The translations under genes were made by a program, and so were the position numbers. A DNA stretch of 34,541 nt from Gemmatimonadaceae bacterium (GTDB lineage Bacteria > Latescibacterota > UBA2968 > UBA8231), in assembly GCA_002726335.1 (NCBI GenBank), contig PBSR01000242.1, positions 1-34,541 of the forward strand, read 5' to 3'. Below are positions 24,245 through 33,568 of the stretch, in pieces (the first letter of the stretch is position 1; each line of letters opens with the position of its first letter). A model generated the notes under the pieces. The model saw nothing but the letters and a program-made list of their open reading frames with translations, was not told where the DNA came from and searched no databases.

Positions 24245-26001
24245 TCCTCCACCTCTCCCCTCCATAGTCGCTGCATCTCCTGGCTGGTTTCCAGCAGGTC
24301 GGTCAGCGTTCCCACGGCCTCGACACGTCCGTCCTTGAGCACGACGATGCGGTCGGCCCGCTGCAGGGCCGGCCGCCGGTGGGAGACGACGAGGCAGGTC
24401 TGGTTGCGGGTCGCAAACAGACGGTCCCACAGCAGCCGTTCGGTGTCGACATCGAGAGCCGACGAAAGATCGTCGAAGACGTAGATCTGTGCCTCCCGCA
24501 CGAACATGCGGGCCGCTGCCGCCCGCTGGATCTGGCCACCCGACAGCTTCACACCACGAGGGCCTACGATGGTATCCAGGCCCTTCTCCAGGGTCGGGAT
24601 ATCGGACTCCATCACACCCATCTTCACGGCCTCGACGACGGCCTCTTCGTCTTCCGGCAGGCCGAGAAGGATGTTGTCTCGCAGGGATTCGGAAAACAGT
24701 CGCGGTACCTGTGGCGTGTAGGCGCTGCGCGGCGGCACGAGGAAGGTCCTGGGATCCTCGACGAGTTCGTCGTTCCACAGGATGCGCCCACGATCCAGGG
24801 GCAGCACGCCCAGCAGGGCACGAACCAGCGTCGTTTTGCCCGAGCCGATACGGCCGGTGACGACGGTGAAGCTGCCGCTGTCGAGGCTCAGGTCGATGTC
24901 GTGGACCCCGTTCGGCGAATCGGGGTAGGTGCAGGTGAGCCCTTCGACCTCGAGGCGTTCAAGGGGGTGCGCGGCCGCCGGTGGCGGGGGCGGGATCTGA
25001 GGTGGCGCCTGGCGCAGATAGACCGGACCGGGCTCGACGAGGGGGGCCGGTGATTGGCTCTCGATCGTCTGCGACAGGCGTCCCAGGGAGACCTCGGCGC
25101 GACGGTGGTAGGCCATGACGCGGCCGATGAGCGAGCCGGATCGGGCGATCTCAGGTACGTACGTCGTGAACAACACAAAGTCGCCGACGCTGAAGTCACC
25201 GCTGCGCATGCGCTCAGCCACCATGATGAGGATGGCGCCGGTGGCCAGCTGGCCGATGTTGACGTTCACCGAACCCAGCACCTGGTTGAAAAGGTTATCG
25301 ATGAGGGTGGACTTGCGGCGGGCGTCATTGAGTCGCCGGTAGCGCTCCACCGCGGCGCCTTCGGCGACGGCTACCTGCAGGGCGAGGACGGACTGGAACA
25401 TCTCGTTGGCAAAGTTCGTCGACTGCTCGGTGGCAGTGCGCTGGGCGGCGCGGAAGCGGACGATGTGCTTGCGGGCGATGTCGACGATGGTGATGATGAG
25501 GATCGCCGGTATAGCGGTGATGATGGTGATGGTGACGTCGATCCGGGCCAACCAGGTGACAGCCAGACCGGCGAAGATCAGGTTGCCCCACAGATGGATG
25601 TACTGCTCGAGGTAGCTGACGACGGCTTCGGCGTCATCCCGGAAGCGATTCGTCGTCTCGCCGGACAGGTTGGCCACCTTGCCCGGGTTGCGCAGGGCCA
25701 GGATCGATTTGAGCAAGTTGGTGCGCAGCAGAGAGTAGACGCTGAAGCGCCAGCGGGCGCCGATGATGGCCGCCAGGAACAGAACCCCACGATCCGAGAC
25801 CTCGAGGACGACGAACAAGGCCACGAGTGTCCAGGCGGTAAAACCGGCATCGCCGTTCTCCGTCAGCACGTCGAAGAAGGCCTTCATGATGAGGCCTACG
25901 GCAAAAGGCGCCAGATCGTCGATGCCGCGGAACAGGATCGTTCCGAAGAACAGGCCCGTGCGATAGCGGACCAGGCGCCAGGCTGTGCGACCGGTGGTCA
26001 T
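24241..26001 (-). CDS. ABC half-transporter, Walker B Glu replaced by Asp
   Basis: A 586-residue exporter subunit: membrane domain (about 1-320, six helices) and nucleotide-binding domain (345-586). Walker A is GRIGSGKTT (383-391), the signature LSGGQIQR (from 486) is canonical, the Q-loop is Gln431 and the H-loop His541. In Walker B, VFDD, the catalytic Glu is Asp511. The neighbouring subunit has the opposite defect. That is the layout of asymmetric heterodimeric exporters such as TM287/TM288 or TmrAB. A proline-rich spacer ([10 protein letters not shown]) precedes the ATPase domain. It overlaps the preceding ABC gene by four bases and the following lipoprotein by four, in one operon. The substrate is unknown. 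Confidence 0.93.
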   Translation of the reverse strand: MTTGRTAWRLVRYRTGLFFGTILFRGIDDLAPFAVGLIMKAFFDVLTENGDAGFTAWTLVALFVVLEVSDRGVLFLAAIIGARWRFSVYSLLRTNLLKSILALRNPGKVANLSGETTNRFRDDAEAVVSYLEQYIHLWGNLIFAGLAVTWLARIDVTITIITAIPAILIITIVDIARKHIVRFRAAQRTATEQSTNFANEMFQSVLALQVAVAEGAAVERYRRLNDARRKSTLIDNLFNQVLGSVNVNIGQLATGAILIMVAERMRSGDFSVGDFVLFTTYVPEIARSGSLIGRVMAYHRRAEVSLGRLSQTIESQSPAPLVEPGPVYLRQAPPQIPPPPPAAAHPLERLEVEGLTCTYPDSPNGVHDIDLSLDSGSFTVVTGRIGSGKTTLVRALLGVLPLDRGRILWNDELVEDPRTFLVPPRSAYTPQVPRLFSESLRDNILLGLPEDEEAVVEAVKMGVMESDIPTLEKGLDTIVGPRGVKLSGGQIQRAAAARMFVREAQIYVFDDLSSALDVDTERLLWDRLFATRNQTCLVVSHRRPALQRADRIVVLKDGRVEAVGTLTDLLETSQEMQRLWRGEVEE

Positions 26002-27764
26002 GCGGTGTGGTCCTCGAGGCCGACGGCGAGCAGCTGTGAAAAGCGCGATGCCGGATCCTGCGACAGCAGGCGACGCTCCCCATGTTCGAGGACGCGGCCA
26101 TCATCGAGGATCATGATGTCGTCCACGCGCTGAACGGTGGCCAGATGGTGGGCGATGATGAGTCCCGTGCGGCCCTGCAGAAGTCCGTGCACGGCGCGAT
26201 CGATGCGCCGTTCGGTGGCCGGATCCAGGCGCGACGATGGCTCGTCGAGGATGACGAGCCCGGGATCCTTGAGGAAGACGCGGGCAAAGGCCAGCAGCTG
26301 TGACTCGCCGGCGGACAGGCCGCCGGCGGTGATCTGCGTGTCGAGGCCCTGAGGCAGGTCGCGGAACCAGTCCATCAACTCAAGTGAACCGAGGGCATGC
26401 AGGATCGTATCGTCGTCGACGCTGTCGTCGAAGAGAGCCAGGTTCTCGCGCACCGTGGCGCGGAAGATCTGCACGTCCTGGGTCACCATGCCGACGCGCT
26501 GCCGCAGGCCGTCGAGAGACAGGTCGCGGATGGGGCTGCCTCCCAGGCGGATCTCACCGTCCTGCACGTCGTACAGCCGGAACAGCAACCGCGTGAGGGT
26601 GCTCTTGCCGCTGCCGGTGCGCCCGAGCAGGCCGAGAGTGCGACCCGGATCCAGGCGGAAGCTGACGTCGCGCAGGACAGGATTGTCGTCGGCGTACTCG
26701 AAGCTGATCCGGTCGAAGTCGATCTGCAGAGGGCCGGCTGCAGGATCGGTATCACCACCTTCGATCCGGGACTTGATGCGGTGCAGCTCTTCGATCCGTT
26801 TGAGTCCGGCAGTCGCCTTCTGCAGGTCGTTGATCTGCTCAGTGATCATGAACAGGGGCATACGCAGCAGCGTCATGTACTCGAACACCAGGTACACCGT
26901 ACCGATGGTGAACACATCCGGGTTCTGATTGTAGAGCAGGAGGCTGATGCCCATCGTCATGGCGTGACCCAGGGCAAACAGGATCATCGTGATGGAGCGT
27001 AGGATGGCACCCATCATCTCGGAACGCAGAACCCGGCCGTAGGCGTCGCGGTTGACCTTGAAGAAGCGATCCAGCACGAAGGCGACGGCCCCGTTGGTGC
27101 GCACGTCCTCGATGCCGCCGAGGCGCTCCTCGATGTAGCCGTACAGGCGAGAGAAACCCTCGCGTTCGGCGGCGTAGATAGGCACGGCGATACTGCGTGT
27201 GAGGTTGATGATGAGGAAGGCGATGACGGAGAAGAGGGTCATGGCCGCGCCAAGAAGCCAGTCCTCACGCCAGACGAGGACGAGGACGCCGAGCAACAGC
27301 AGCAGGCCGCTGGTGACGCGGGCGGCGAAGGCGGAGAGAAAATTGGCCAGCGTGGCAGTGTCGCCGTCGACGCGTTCCACCAGCTCTCCGGGCGTGTGCT
27401 GCCCGTGGAAACCCATGTCGAGGCGCAGGCAGTGCTCGGCCAGTTCGCCGCGCATGCGGTTCGTCGTCCGCCAGCCTACGTCCTGGCTGAAGTAACTGCC
27501 GCCGAGAAAACAGATCTGCCGGCCCAGGGCAACAGCGACGAAGAGAGCAGCTGCCCCCATCAGGCTGTCGAGATCACCGCCTTCGCGTGCCGTGTCGATG
27601 AAGAAGCGGAGGATCTGTGGTCCCGTGAGGCGTACGCCGGCGTAACCGAAGACGAACAGGGACAGCCAGGCGACACGCCGGCCGTGGGGCCGCAGATAGT
27701 GGAGCAGGAAGGCGAGGTAGGCGCGCGCGGTGACGCGCCGGTAGACCTTGTCAGCGTCCTCCAC
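25998..27764 (-). CDS. ABC half-transporter with degenerate signature LSAGE
   Basis: A 588-residue exporter subunit: six membrane helices (about 20-320) and a nucleotide-binding domain (345-588). Walker A is GRTGSGKST (381-389), Walker B VILDE has an intact catalytic Glu508 and the H-loop is IAHH (His539). The ABC signature is LSAGESQ (483-489) instead of LSGGQ. Together with the next subunit (canonical signature, Asp in Walker B) it predicts a heterodimer with one active and one degenerate ATP site. The GTG start at 27764 follows directly on the DUF1854 stop (TGAGTG) without spacing; no good ribosome-binding site, so it depends on translational coupling. It overlaps the next gene by four bases. 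Confidence 0.93.
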   Translation of the reverse strand: MEDADKVYRRVTARAYLAFLLHYLRPHGRRVAWLSLFVFGYAGVRLTGPQILRFFIDTAREGGDLDSLMGAAALFVAVALGRQICFLGGSYFSQDVGWRTTNRMRGELAEHCLRLDMGFHGQHTPGELVERVDGDTATLANFLSAFAARVTSGLLLLLGVLVLVWREDWLLGAAMTLFSVIAFLIINLTRSIAVPIYAAEREGFSRLYGYIEERLGGIEDVRTNGAVAFVLDRFFKVNRDAYGRVLRSEMMGAILRSITMILFALGHAMTMGISLLLYNQNPDVFTIGTVYLVFEYMTLLRMPLFMITEQINDLQKATAGLKRIEELHRIKSRIEGGDTDPAAGPLQIDFDRISFEYADDNPVLRDVSFRLDPGRTLGLLGRTGSGKSTLTRLLFRLYDVQDGEIRLGGSPIRDLSLDGLRQRVGMVTQDVQIFRATVRENLALFDDSVDDDTILHALGSLELMDWFRDLPQGLDTQITAGGLSAGESQLLAFARVFLKDPGLVILDEPSSRLDPATERRIDRAVHGLLQGRTGLIIAHHLATVQRVDDIMILDDGRVLEHGERRLLSQDPASRFSQLLAVGLEDHTA

Positions 27765-28286
27765 TCAGACGTAGTCCTCGACGATGGCGCGGCTCGCCGC
27801 GTCCAGGCGGCTGACATTAGGGATCTCGTAGAGATTCCCATCCGCGTCACGGATCAGCGCTCCGCCACCGGGCAGGGCGCGCACATCACGGCGCGAACTC
27901 AACAACTCGAAGACACGCCGGCCGCGATCGGTCTCCACATCCCAGTGGGGGATATGGTACTGAACTTCAATCGAGTAGACGCTCACGATCGTGCTGGCAA
28001 AGTAGGACCAGGACAGGTGGCTCTCGACGGCAGCACGACTGTCGGGGTCCAGTTCTCCGAGCCGACGGATGACGGCGATCTCGTCCCCGTCACCGTCCTT
28101 CAGCGAGACGAACTCATCCGCCATGGTCAGGGGAAAGGCCCGCTGCACACCGAGAGGTCCGCGGGCTTCGGCCTCGCCGATCTGCAGCCAGAGCTCGTCG
28201 TACCCGTCGACCCAGAGGCGAGCGGTGCCCGGATCGAGAACGGACAGCTCGTCCATGAGGTCGTATGTGGGATCGATTTCGCTCAT
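27765..28286 (-). CDS. DUF1854 family protein
   Basis: A 173-residue cytoplasmic protein. Recognised by RAFPLTMADEFVSLKDGDGDEIAVIRRLGELDPDSRAAVESHL, then VSVYSIEVQYHIPHWDVETDRGRRVFELLSSRRDVRALPGGGALIRDADGNLYEIPNVSRLDAASRAIVEDYV, matching DUF1854. In database naming that I recall, this family is tagged as cyanophycin metabolism-associated and sits beside an ABC transporter of the kind encoded next to it here. The ATG at 28286 shares its A with the preceding TGA; a GTG one codon earlier also overlaps that stop. No cyanophycin synthetase or cyanophycinase gene is in the window, so a different, perhaps peptide or polymer related, role is open. Confidence 0.85.
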   Translation of the reverse strand: MSEIDPTYDLMDELSVLDPGTARLWVDGYDELWLQIGEAEARGPLGVQRAFPLTMADEFVSLKDGDGDEIAVIRRLGELDPDSRAAVESHLSWSYFASTIVSVYSIEVQYHIPHWDVETDRGRRVFELLSSRRDVRALPGGGALIRDADGNLYEIPNVSRLDAASRAIVEDYV

Positions 28287-30589
28287 CACCAGATCTTACG
28301 CCGGGTCAATTCGCTCTGCATCCGCACGAGGCGGGCGTAGACGCCGTCGGCTTCGATCAGTTCGTCATGGGTACCGATTTCCGCGATCTCGCCCTTGTCG
28401 AGAATCAGCAGGCGATTGGCATGACGGAGGGTGGACAGGCGATGGGCGATGGCGAAGGTGGTACGGCCGCGGATCAGCCGCTCGAGAGCTTCCTGGATCT
28501 TTACCTCCGTCTCTGTGTCCACGCTGGAGGTGGCTTCGTCGAGGATGAGGATTCGCGGGTCCCGCAGGATGGCACGGGCTATGGAGACACGCTGCCGTTC
28601 TCCCCCCGACAGCCGGGTGCCCCGCTCACCGACGATGGTGTCGTACCCGTGGGGCAGGTTCATGAGGAAATCGTGGGCGTGAGCGGCCCGAGCGGCAGCG
28701 ACAATCTCATCGAGGTTCGCCTCCGGCTTGCCGTAGGCGATGTTGTCTCCCACGGTGCCGTTGAACAGGAAGGGGTCCTGCAGGACGACACCGATCTGGT
28801 CGCGCAGCGACTTGAGCTCTACGTCGCGGATATCGTGCCCGTCGATGCGGATCGATCCGTTGGAGACGTCGTAGAAGCGGCAGATCAGGTTGATGAGGGT
28901 GCTCTTGCCGGCGCCCGAATGGCCGGCCAGTCCGATCATCTCGCCCGGCTCGACGACAAGATCGATGTGCTTGAGCACGGGCTTGGTGTCATCGTAGGAG
29001 AACGTGACGTCACCAAACTCGACACGACCGACGACGCGCGGCATGATGGACGCATCGGGGACATCCCGCACATCGGGCTGTGAGTCGAGGGTTTCAAAGA
29101 CACGCTCGGCGGATGTGCCGGCCCGCTGGAAACGGTGGTTGAGACGACAGAGGCTTTCCACCGGACCGTAGAACTGCCACATGAACCCGGTGAAGACGAC
29201 GAAGGACCCCAGAGTCAGGTCGCCGTCGAGAACACGGGTGCCGCCCACGAGCCAGATCACCAGCGTGCCGATGCGCGTGACGAAGGCCATGATGGGGCTG
29301 AACAGACTCTGCAGGCGGGCAGCCCGCAGCTCACCGTCGAGCAGGTGACCGGACCGCTGCTCGAATTTGCCCACCTCGCGGGACTCCTGGGAGAAGGCCT
29401 TGACGACGCGTACACCGGGGATGGTGTCGGCCAGCAGGGCGCTGATGCTCGCCCAGCGACGCCAAAGTGCCCGGTACGTGAAGTGCAACTTGCCGCCGAA
29501 GCGAAGCGTGGTGAACACGAGCAGCGGCACCGGCAGCAGCACCAGGCCGGCGAGGGAGGCGTCCATGGCGAAGAGGATGGTACAGATGATGATGATCGTC
29601 AGAACGTCGCGGATGATCTCCTGCAGGCCATCGCTGATGAAGTCCTGCAGGCGTCCCACGTCCTGCGTGATGGAGGACATGACACGCCCCGTCTCACGGT
29701 CGTTGTAGAAGCTCAGAGACAGCGTGTTGAGATGCCGGTAGACTTCGTTGCGCAGGTCGAGAGTAACGTGCTGTCCGAGCCAGGCCATCACATAACGCCG
29801 AATCGCGCCCAGCAGGTTGCTCGACACATGGATCAGGAGCAGGGCAAAGACGAGAATCAGGAGCCTGCTGTGGGTGGCTGCGTCGGCCAGCAGCGGTCGC
29901 AGGGCAGTTCCCTCTGACGTCGGCGCCAGAACGTCATCGAGGAGGGAACCCATCAGCAGTGTCGGTGTAAGGCCGATGCCGGTCGCCAGGACCATGAGGC
30001 TCAGGCTGAGGACGCCCAAACCCCAGTACGGTTTGGCGTAGCTCAGCAACCGGATCAGCAGCCGCCGCGTCTCGAGGCAGGCAGGACAGACGCCGAAGCG
30101 CCGGGGGATGGCCCGGCCGCAGCGATCACAGCGGCGCCGTGCGGATCCGCCGATATCGGCGCCGCCGGAGGCGATGCGCTCTCCGGTGTCTCGCCCGGGT
30201 TGGGCCCGGCGAACCAGGTCCTCGAGCCGCTTCGGCACGCGGTTGAACTTGCGCATGAGGCTGCGCGTGAAACGAACCAGGGTCAGGCCGCCGTCGGCGG
30301 TGCGTACGTGCAGCGCACCAATGGCCTGAAAGTCGCGCAGCTCGATGGCCAGCACATCGGTCAACTCGAGCTGCCGTGGGGGGGCGCTCAGATCGGTGGG
30401 ATCCAGAGACAGCAGTCGCCGGTCGGTGGCCACCAGCCAGGTGTCGCCGTAGCGGCCATCAGCCCGGATGTCGGAGGCCATGGACAACTCGATGGACTCA
30501 CAAGCCGTCAGCAGGTCGGCGAGCCTTTGCTCGATTGCCGTCGGCAGGTCCTGCAGCAGATCTGAGTCCGGGTCGATGTCGCTGGGCAT
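28286..30589 (-). CDS. ABC exporter with N-terminal PH-like and zinc-ribbon domains
   Basis: A 767-residue protein. Residues about 30-125 form a PH-like domain (TWLVATDRRLLSLD... LELTDVLAIELRDFQAIGALHVRTADGG). A zinc ribbon follows with Cys154, Cys157, Cys168 and Cys171 (CDRC...CPAC). Then come a six-helix membrane domain (185-500) and an ATPase domain with Walker A GHSGAGKST (556-564), signature LSGGERQR (660-667), Walker B LILDEATSS (Glu685) and His716, all canonical. It should form a homodimer. This architecture is the ABC partner known alongside DUF1854. The ATG at 30589 lacks a strong ribosome-binding site; a perfect palindrome lies 26-43 bases upstream. It is the first gene of a tight cluster. 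Confidence 0.93.
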   Translation of the reverse strand: MPSDIDPDSDLLQDLPTAIEQRLADLLTACESIELSMASDIRADGRYGDTWLVATDRRLLSLDPTDLSAPPRQLELTDVLAIELRDFQAIGALHVRTADGGLTLVRFTRSLMRKFNRVPKRLEDLVRRAQPGRDTGERIASGGADIGGSARRRCDRCGRAIPRRFGVCPACLETRRLLIRLLSYAKPYWGLGVLSLSLMVLATGIGLTPTLLMGSLLDDVLAPTSEGTALRPLLADAATHSRLLILVFALLLIHVSSNLLGAIRRYVMAWLGQHVTLDLRNEVYRHLNTLSLSFYNDRETGRVMSSITQDVGRLQDFISDGLQEIIRDVLTIIIICTILFAMDASLAGLVLLPVPLLVFTTLRFGGKLHFTYRALWRRWASISALLADTIPGVRVVKAFSQESREVGKFEQRSGHLLDGELRAARLQSLFSPIMAFVTRIGTLVIWLVGGTRVLDGDLTLGSFVVFTGFMWQFYGPVESLCRLNHRFQRAGTSAERVFETLDSQPDVRDVPDASIMPRVVGRVEFGDVTFSYDDTKPVLKHIDLVVEPGEMIGLAGHSGAGKSTLINLICRFYDVSNGSIRIDGHDIRDVELKSLRDQIGVVLQDPFLFNGTVGDNIAYGKPEANLDEIVAAARAAHAHDFLMNLPHGYDTIVGERGTRLSGGERQRVSIARAILRDPRILILDEATSSVDTETEVKIQEALERLIRGRTTFAIAHRLSTLRHANRLLILDKGEIAEIGTHDELIEADGVYARLVRMQSELTRRKIW

Positions 30590-30614
30590 CAGTTCAGCGG
30601 AATGAGTACAGAAG

Positions 30615-30632
30615 TGACTGACCGGTCAGTCA
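30615..30632. promoter_or_regulatory. Perfect 18-bp palindrome, TetR-type operator candidate
   Basis: TGACTGACCGGTCAGTCA reads identically on both strands and lies 26-43 bases upstream of the PH/zinc-ribbon ABC gene. The TGAC-GGTCA half-site layout is typical of TetR/AcrR-family operators that repress efflux operons. On the minus strand it would overlap the -35 area of a plausible promoter whose -10 is TACTCA. No regulator gene is in the window, so the cognate repressor must be elsewhere. Confidence 0.65.
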
Positions 30633-30659
30633 TGGCGGAGGAAGAGACCAACCGTCATC

Positions 30660-30950
30660 TCAGACAGTGGCGTCACTCACCCACTCCAACTGGCCTTCAT
30701 GGACGAAGACATTCTCTCCCTTCAACAGCTTGCTCCAGACGTTGTTCTGCATCTCCGAGTCGGGGAAGTTCGAACGGATGACCCGACGAGCGTCGCTTTC
30801 AGTCAGCGTCGACGGATCGTCGACGCCAGGGCGGTGCAGGACGAAGGGTATGGTGCCTCGATTCTGGGGGCTACAAGTGGAGGTCGGATAATGTAGTATG
30901 TCGCAGATGGCCCCGCTTGCAGGTTGTGAAAGTCCACCTGTGGCCGACAT
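30660..30950 (-). CDS. Hypothetical short protein in the divergent region
   Basis: A 96-codon frame between the divergent ABC and DUF5686 genes. The C-terminal half looks protein-like (LTESDARRVIRSNFPDSE, NNVWSKLLKGENVFVHEGQLEWVSDA), with balanced charges. The N-terminal part covering the inverted repeat looks unlike coding sequence. No family is recognised and no good ribosome-binding site is seen. It could be a remnant of a longer gene or an internal start beyond the repeat. Confidence 0.3.
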   Translation of the reverse strand: MSATGGLSQPASGAICDILHYPTSTCSPQNRGTIPFVLHRPGVDDPSTLTESDARRVIRSNFPDSEMQNNVWSKLLKGENVFVHEGQLEWVSDATV

Positions 30951-30955
30951 ACTAC
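30893..30955. repeat. 11-bp perfect inverted repeat with nested hairpin
   Basis: GTAGTATGTCG (30893-30903) pairs exactly with CGACATACTAC (30945-30955) around a 41-base interior. Inside it lies a second pair, CAGGT (30920-30924) and ACCTG (30936-30940). The structure ends 35 bases before the chosen start of the DUF5686 gene, within its probable leader. A leader hairpin or a remnant of a small mobile element are both possible. Confidence 0.5.
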
Positions 30956-30989
30956 CTGTGCCATGAGATTATCGAGAACAGGCGGGGGA

Positions 30990-33506
30990 ATGTCACGGAT
31001 TGGCTGGTGTATGGTGCTGGCCCTTGCAGGTGGGACGCTGTGTGGCGCCAGCGGTGTCTGGGCCCGCGGCATCACTCTGCACGGGCGCATCATCGATGCC
31101 GCAACCGGCGAGCCCCTGCCACTGGCCTCGGTGCAGGTGATGGCGCAGTTCACCGGTACCATCGCCAATGACGAGGGCTTCTACACCCTGGAAGTAGGCC
31201 ACCTGCCGGTGACACTTCGTGTGAGCTATATCGGCTATGCCTCACGGGAGCACGTGGTCACCGATTCCGCTCAGGCGGCAGCCGGCGTCGACTTTCGTCT
31301 GCCGGTGACGCCGTACACACTCCCTGAAATGATCGTGCGCCCCGACGAGGCCAATCGCATCATGGCCGAGGTCATCCGGCGCAAGGCCGAGTGGCGCCCC
31401 CGGGTGCAGAGCTGGCGCAGTGAAGCCCACACGCGCATGACGGTGAAGAAGGACGAGGAGATCGTCGCCGTCGCCGAGGTGGTGTCCGAGGTCCACTGGC
31501 AGCGGGAGGGCGGCTATCGGGAGGTGGTCGTGTCGCAACGGCACACGGACAACATGGATGACCCGGACATGGACTTCGGCACGTTGTCGGCAGCCGAGGA
31601 GTTCGTCGACCTCTACGACGACGACATCGATTTCATCGAGAACAATCTGATGGGGCCCACCCATCCCGACGCCCTCGACGTGTATGATTTCGATCTGATC
31701 GGCCGGCGCTTGGTAGATGATCGTGTCGTGTTCGACATCGATGTGCGCCCCAAACACAAGCCAGAAGCAGCCTTCGTCGGTCGTGTATCCATCGTCGACG
31801 TTGACTTCGCCCTGATCGAGGCGGAACTGACGCCGAGCAAATCGATCATCTCGGCGGCTCTGCCGCTGCCACTGTTCGAGGATTTCGCCTGGAGTTTTGC
31901 CCAGCAATGGCGCCAGTTCGACGGTTTGTGGCTGGCGGTGGACTATCGCTTCGAGGGGAGGGTTCGGATCGGCACCTTCGGTCTGCACTTCCCTGAGATC
32001 GGGGTACGGGGTGTAACCCGCATGTCGAACTATGAGGTCAACATCGACTTGCCCGATTCGCTGTACGAAGAGGAGACGATCGTCCGGGTCGACAGCACGC
32101 GGGTGCAGGCGGACACCGCTTTCGCCCGGGGCGCCAGCGGCGTTCCTCTGACCGAGGAAGAGGTGGCGGCCTACGCTAGCCTGGACAGCTCCCGCTACCT
32201 GGACAAGGAGTTCCGCCCCACGGGGTTGTGGGCACGCTTCCTGCCCACCGAAGAGGAGATGGACGAAGAGCGGGAAAAAAGACGCCAGGAACGCCGCGAG
32301 CGGGCGGAGCAGACGGCAGCCGATTCCGGGAGTGCACGCTCCGATTCCACCAGATCGAAGTCGAAGCCAAAGCCGAAGCACAGAAACTGGCTACCAGAGT
32401 ACAGTGGGGCCGTGCGGGCGAATCGAGTGGAGGAGGTCTACGCCGGGGGGAGCGCTCAATACCGGCTGGGCCAGCGCACGCGAGCCTATGGCAGAGTCGG
32501 CTACAGCATAGGGGTCGAACGGGTCGCCGGATCAGCAGGTCTGGCCGGCGGGCGGCCTGTCCATGGCAAGGGCAGGGACAGGATGGACCTGGGCTTTCGG
32601 GTCGAGTACGAACGAGGTGTTGCCCGGCGCTACGACTCTGACCTTTATCACCACTTCTTCAACAGCGCCCAGGCGCTGACCGGTCTCGACGACTACTTCG
32701 ACTACGGCTGGCGGGAGATGGTGGAAGTGGAATTGTCACTGAGTGGCTGGCGCGAGAACGGATTCCTGTGGCTCACGGCGCGCGACGAGCGCCAGCAGAC
32801 GCTGTCGGCTCTGGCAGACTTCGGTCTGCTGCCCTTCGACGACGTGCGCCCGAACGTGCCCGTTTTCGACGGGGACATTCGCTCTGCCCGTCTCGGCGGC
32901 CGTTTAGGCCACGACTACACCCCCTTCGGAGTCACTGCCAACCGCCGGCTCACTCTGGAGGCAGAGGTGGCCACGGACTGGTTCGGCAGCGACGTCAGCT
33001 TCAGCACCTGGCGATTCACCTGGGACTGGCAACAGCCCACGTTCTGGACCCGTCGTTGGCTGCCCAACACACTCGATCTGCGCGTGCTGGCGGGCGCATC
33101 CACCGGAGATGTACCGCCTCAGCGCCACGCCGCTCTCGACGTGGCCATGGGTCCCTTCACGCCTTTCGGCGCCTTTCGCACGGTTCACGGGCACCCGTAC
33201 GAGGGGCCACGCTACGCGGCGCTGTTCTGGGAACACAACTTTCGCACGGTACCCTTCGAGTATCTCGGTGCGTGGGGGCTCGTGCGCCGGGGCATGGGCC
33301 TGGTCGTTCACGGTGCGTCCGGGCGTACCTGGCACGACGGCACGTCGTCGGCCCTGCGGTCTACGATGAGATCCACGGGGGGCTGGCACCACGAGCTCGG
33401 CGCCTCGCTCATCCTCTATGGCCTGTTCCGCGTCGATGTCACGCGGCGTCTCGATCAGGCCGGCTGGCGCATCGGCGGCAGTCTGGCCCGGTTCGACTTC
33501 GACTGA
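30990..33506 (+). CDS. DUF5686/CarboxypepD_reg-like outer-membrane protein
   Basis: An 838-residue outer-membrane protein. A signal peptide (GWCMVLALAGGTLCGASGVWA) is followed by a CarboxypepD_reg-like domain (about 27-110: LHGRIIDAATGEPLPLASVQV, GTIANDEGFYTLEV, LRVSYIGYASREHVV). The DUF5686 body (PYTLPEMIVRP, ANRIMAEVIRRKAEWRP) follows, then a highly charged linker (EEEMDEEREKRRQERRERAEQ) and a large beta-barrel. DUF5686 is common in Bacteroidetes and related FCB bacteria; function unproved. An ATG at 30963 is in frame but lacks a ribosome-binding site; I prefer 30990, with GGCGGGGGA in front and a better signal peptide. It is divergent from the ABC operon. Confidence 0.85.
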   Translation: MSRIGWCMVLALAGGTLCGASGVWARGITLHGRIIDAATGEPLPLASVQVMAQFTGTIANDEGFYTLEVGHLPVTLRVSYIGYASREHVVTDSAQAAAGVDFRLPVTPYTLPEMIVRPDEANRIMAEVIRRKAEWRPRVQSWRSEAHTRMTVKKDEEIVAVAEVVSEVHWQREGGYREVVVSQRHTDNMDDPDMDFGTLSAAEEFVDLYDDDIDFIENNLMGPTHPDALDVYDFDLIGRRLVDDRVVFDIDVRPKHKPEAAFVGRVSIVDVDFALIEAELTPSKSIISAALPLPLFEDFAWSFAQQWRQFDGLWLAVDYRFEGRVRIGTFGLHFPEIGVRGVTRMSNYEVNIDLPDSLYEEETIVRVDSTRVQADTAFARGASGVPLTEEEVAAYASLDSSRYLDKEFRPTGLWARFLPTEEEMDEEREKRRQERRERAEQTAADSGSARSDSTRSKSKPKPKHRNWLPEYSGAVRANRVEEVYAGGSAQYRLGQRTRAYGRVGYSIGVERVAGSAGLAGGRPVHGKGRDRMDLGFRVEYERGVARRYDSDLYHHFFNSAQALTGLDDYFDYGWREMVEVELSLSGWRENGFLWLTARDERQQTLSALADFGLLPFDDVRPNVPVFDGDIRSARLGGRLGHDYTPFGVTANRRLTLEAEVATDWFGSDVSFSTWRFTWDWQQPTFWTRRWLPNTLDLRVLAGASTGDVPPQRHAALDVAMGPFTPFGAFRTVHGHPYEGPRYAALFWEHNFRTVPFEYLGAWGLVRRGMGLVVHGASGRTWHDGTSSALRSTMRSTGGWHHELGASLILYGLFRVDVTRRLDQAGWRIGGSLARFDFD

Positions 33507-33568
33507 CACACGGAGACGCGGGATTTCGTAGAGTTGGCGGCATCGACCCGCCACACAGAGGACCAAAG

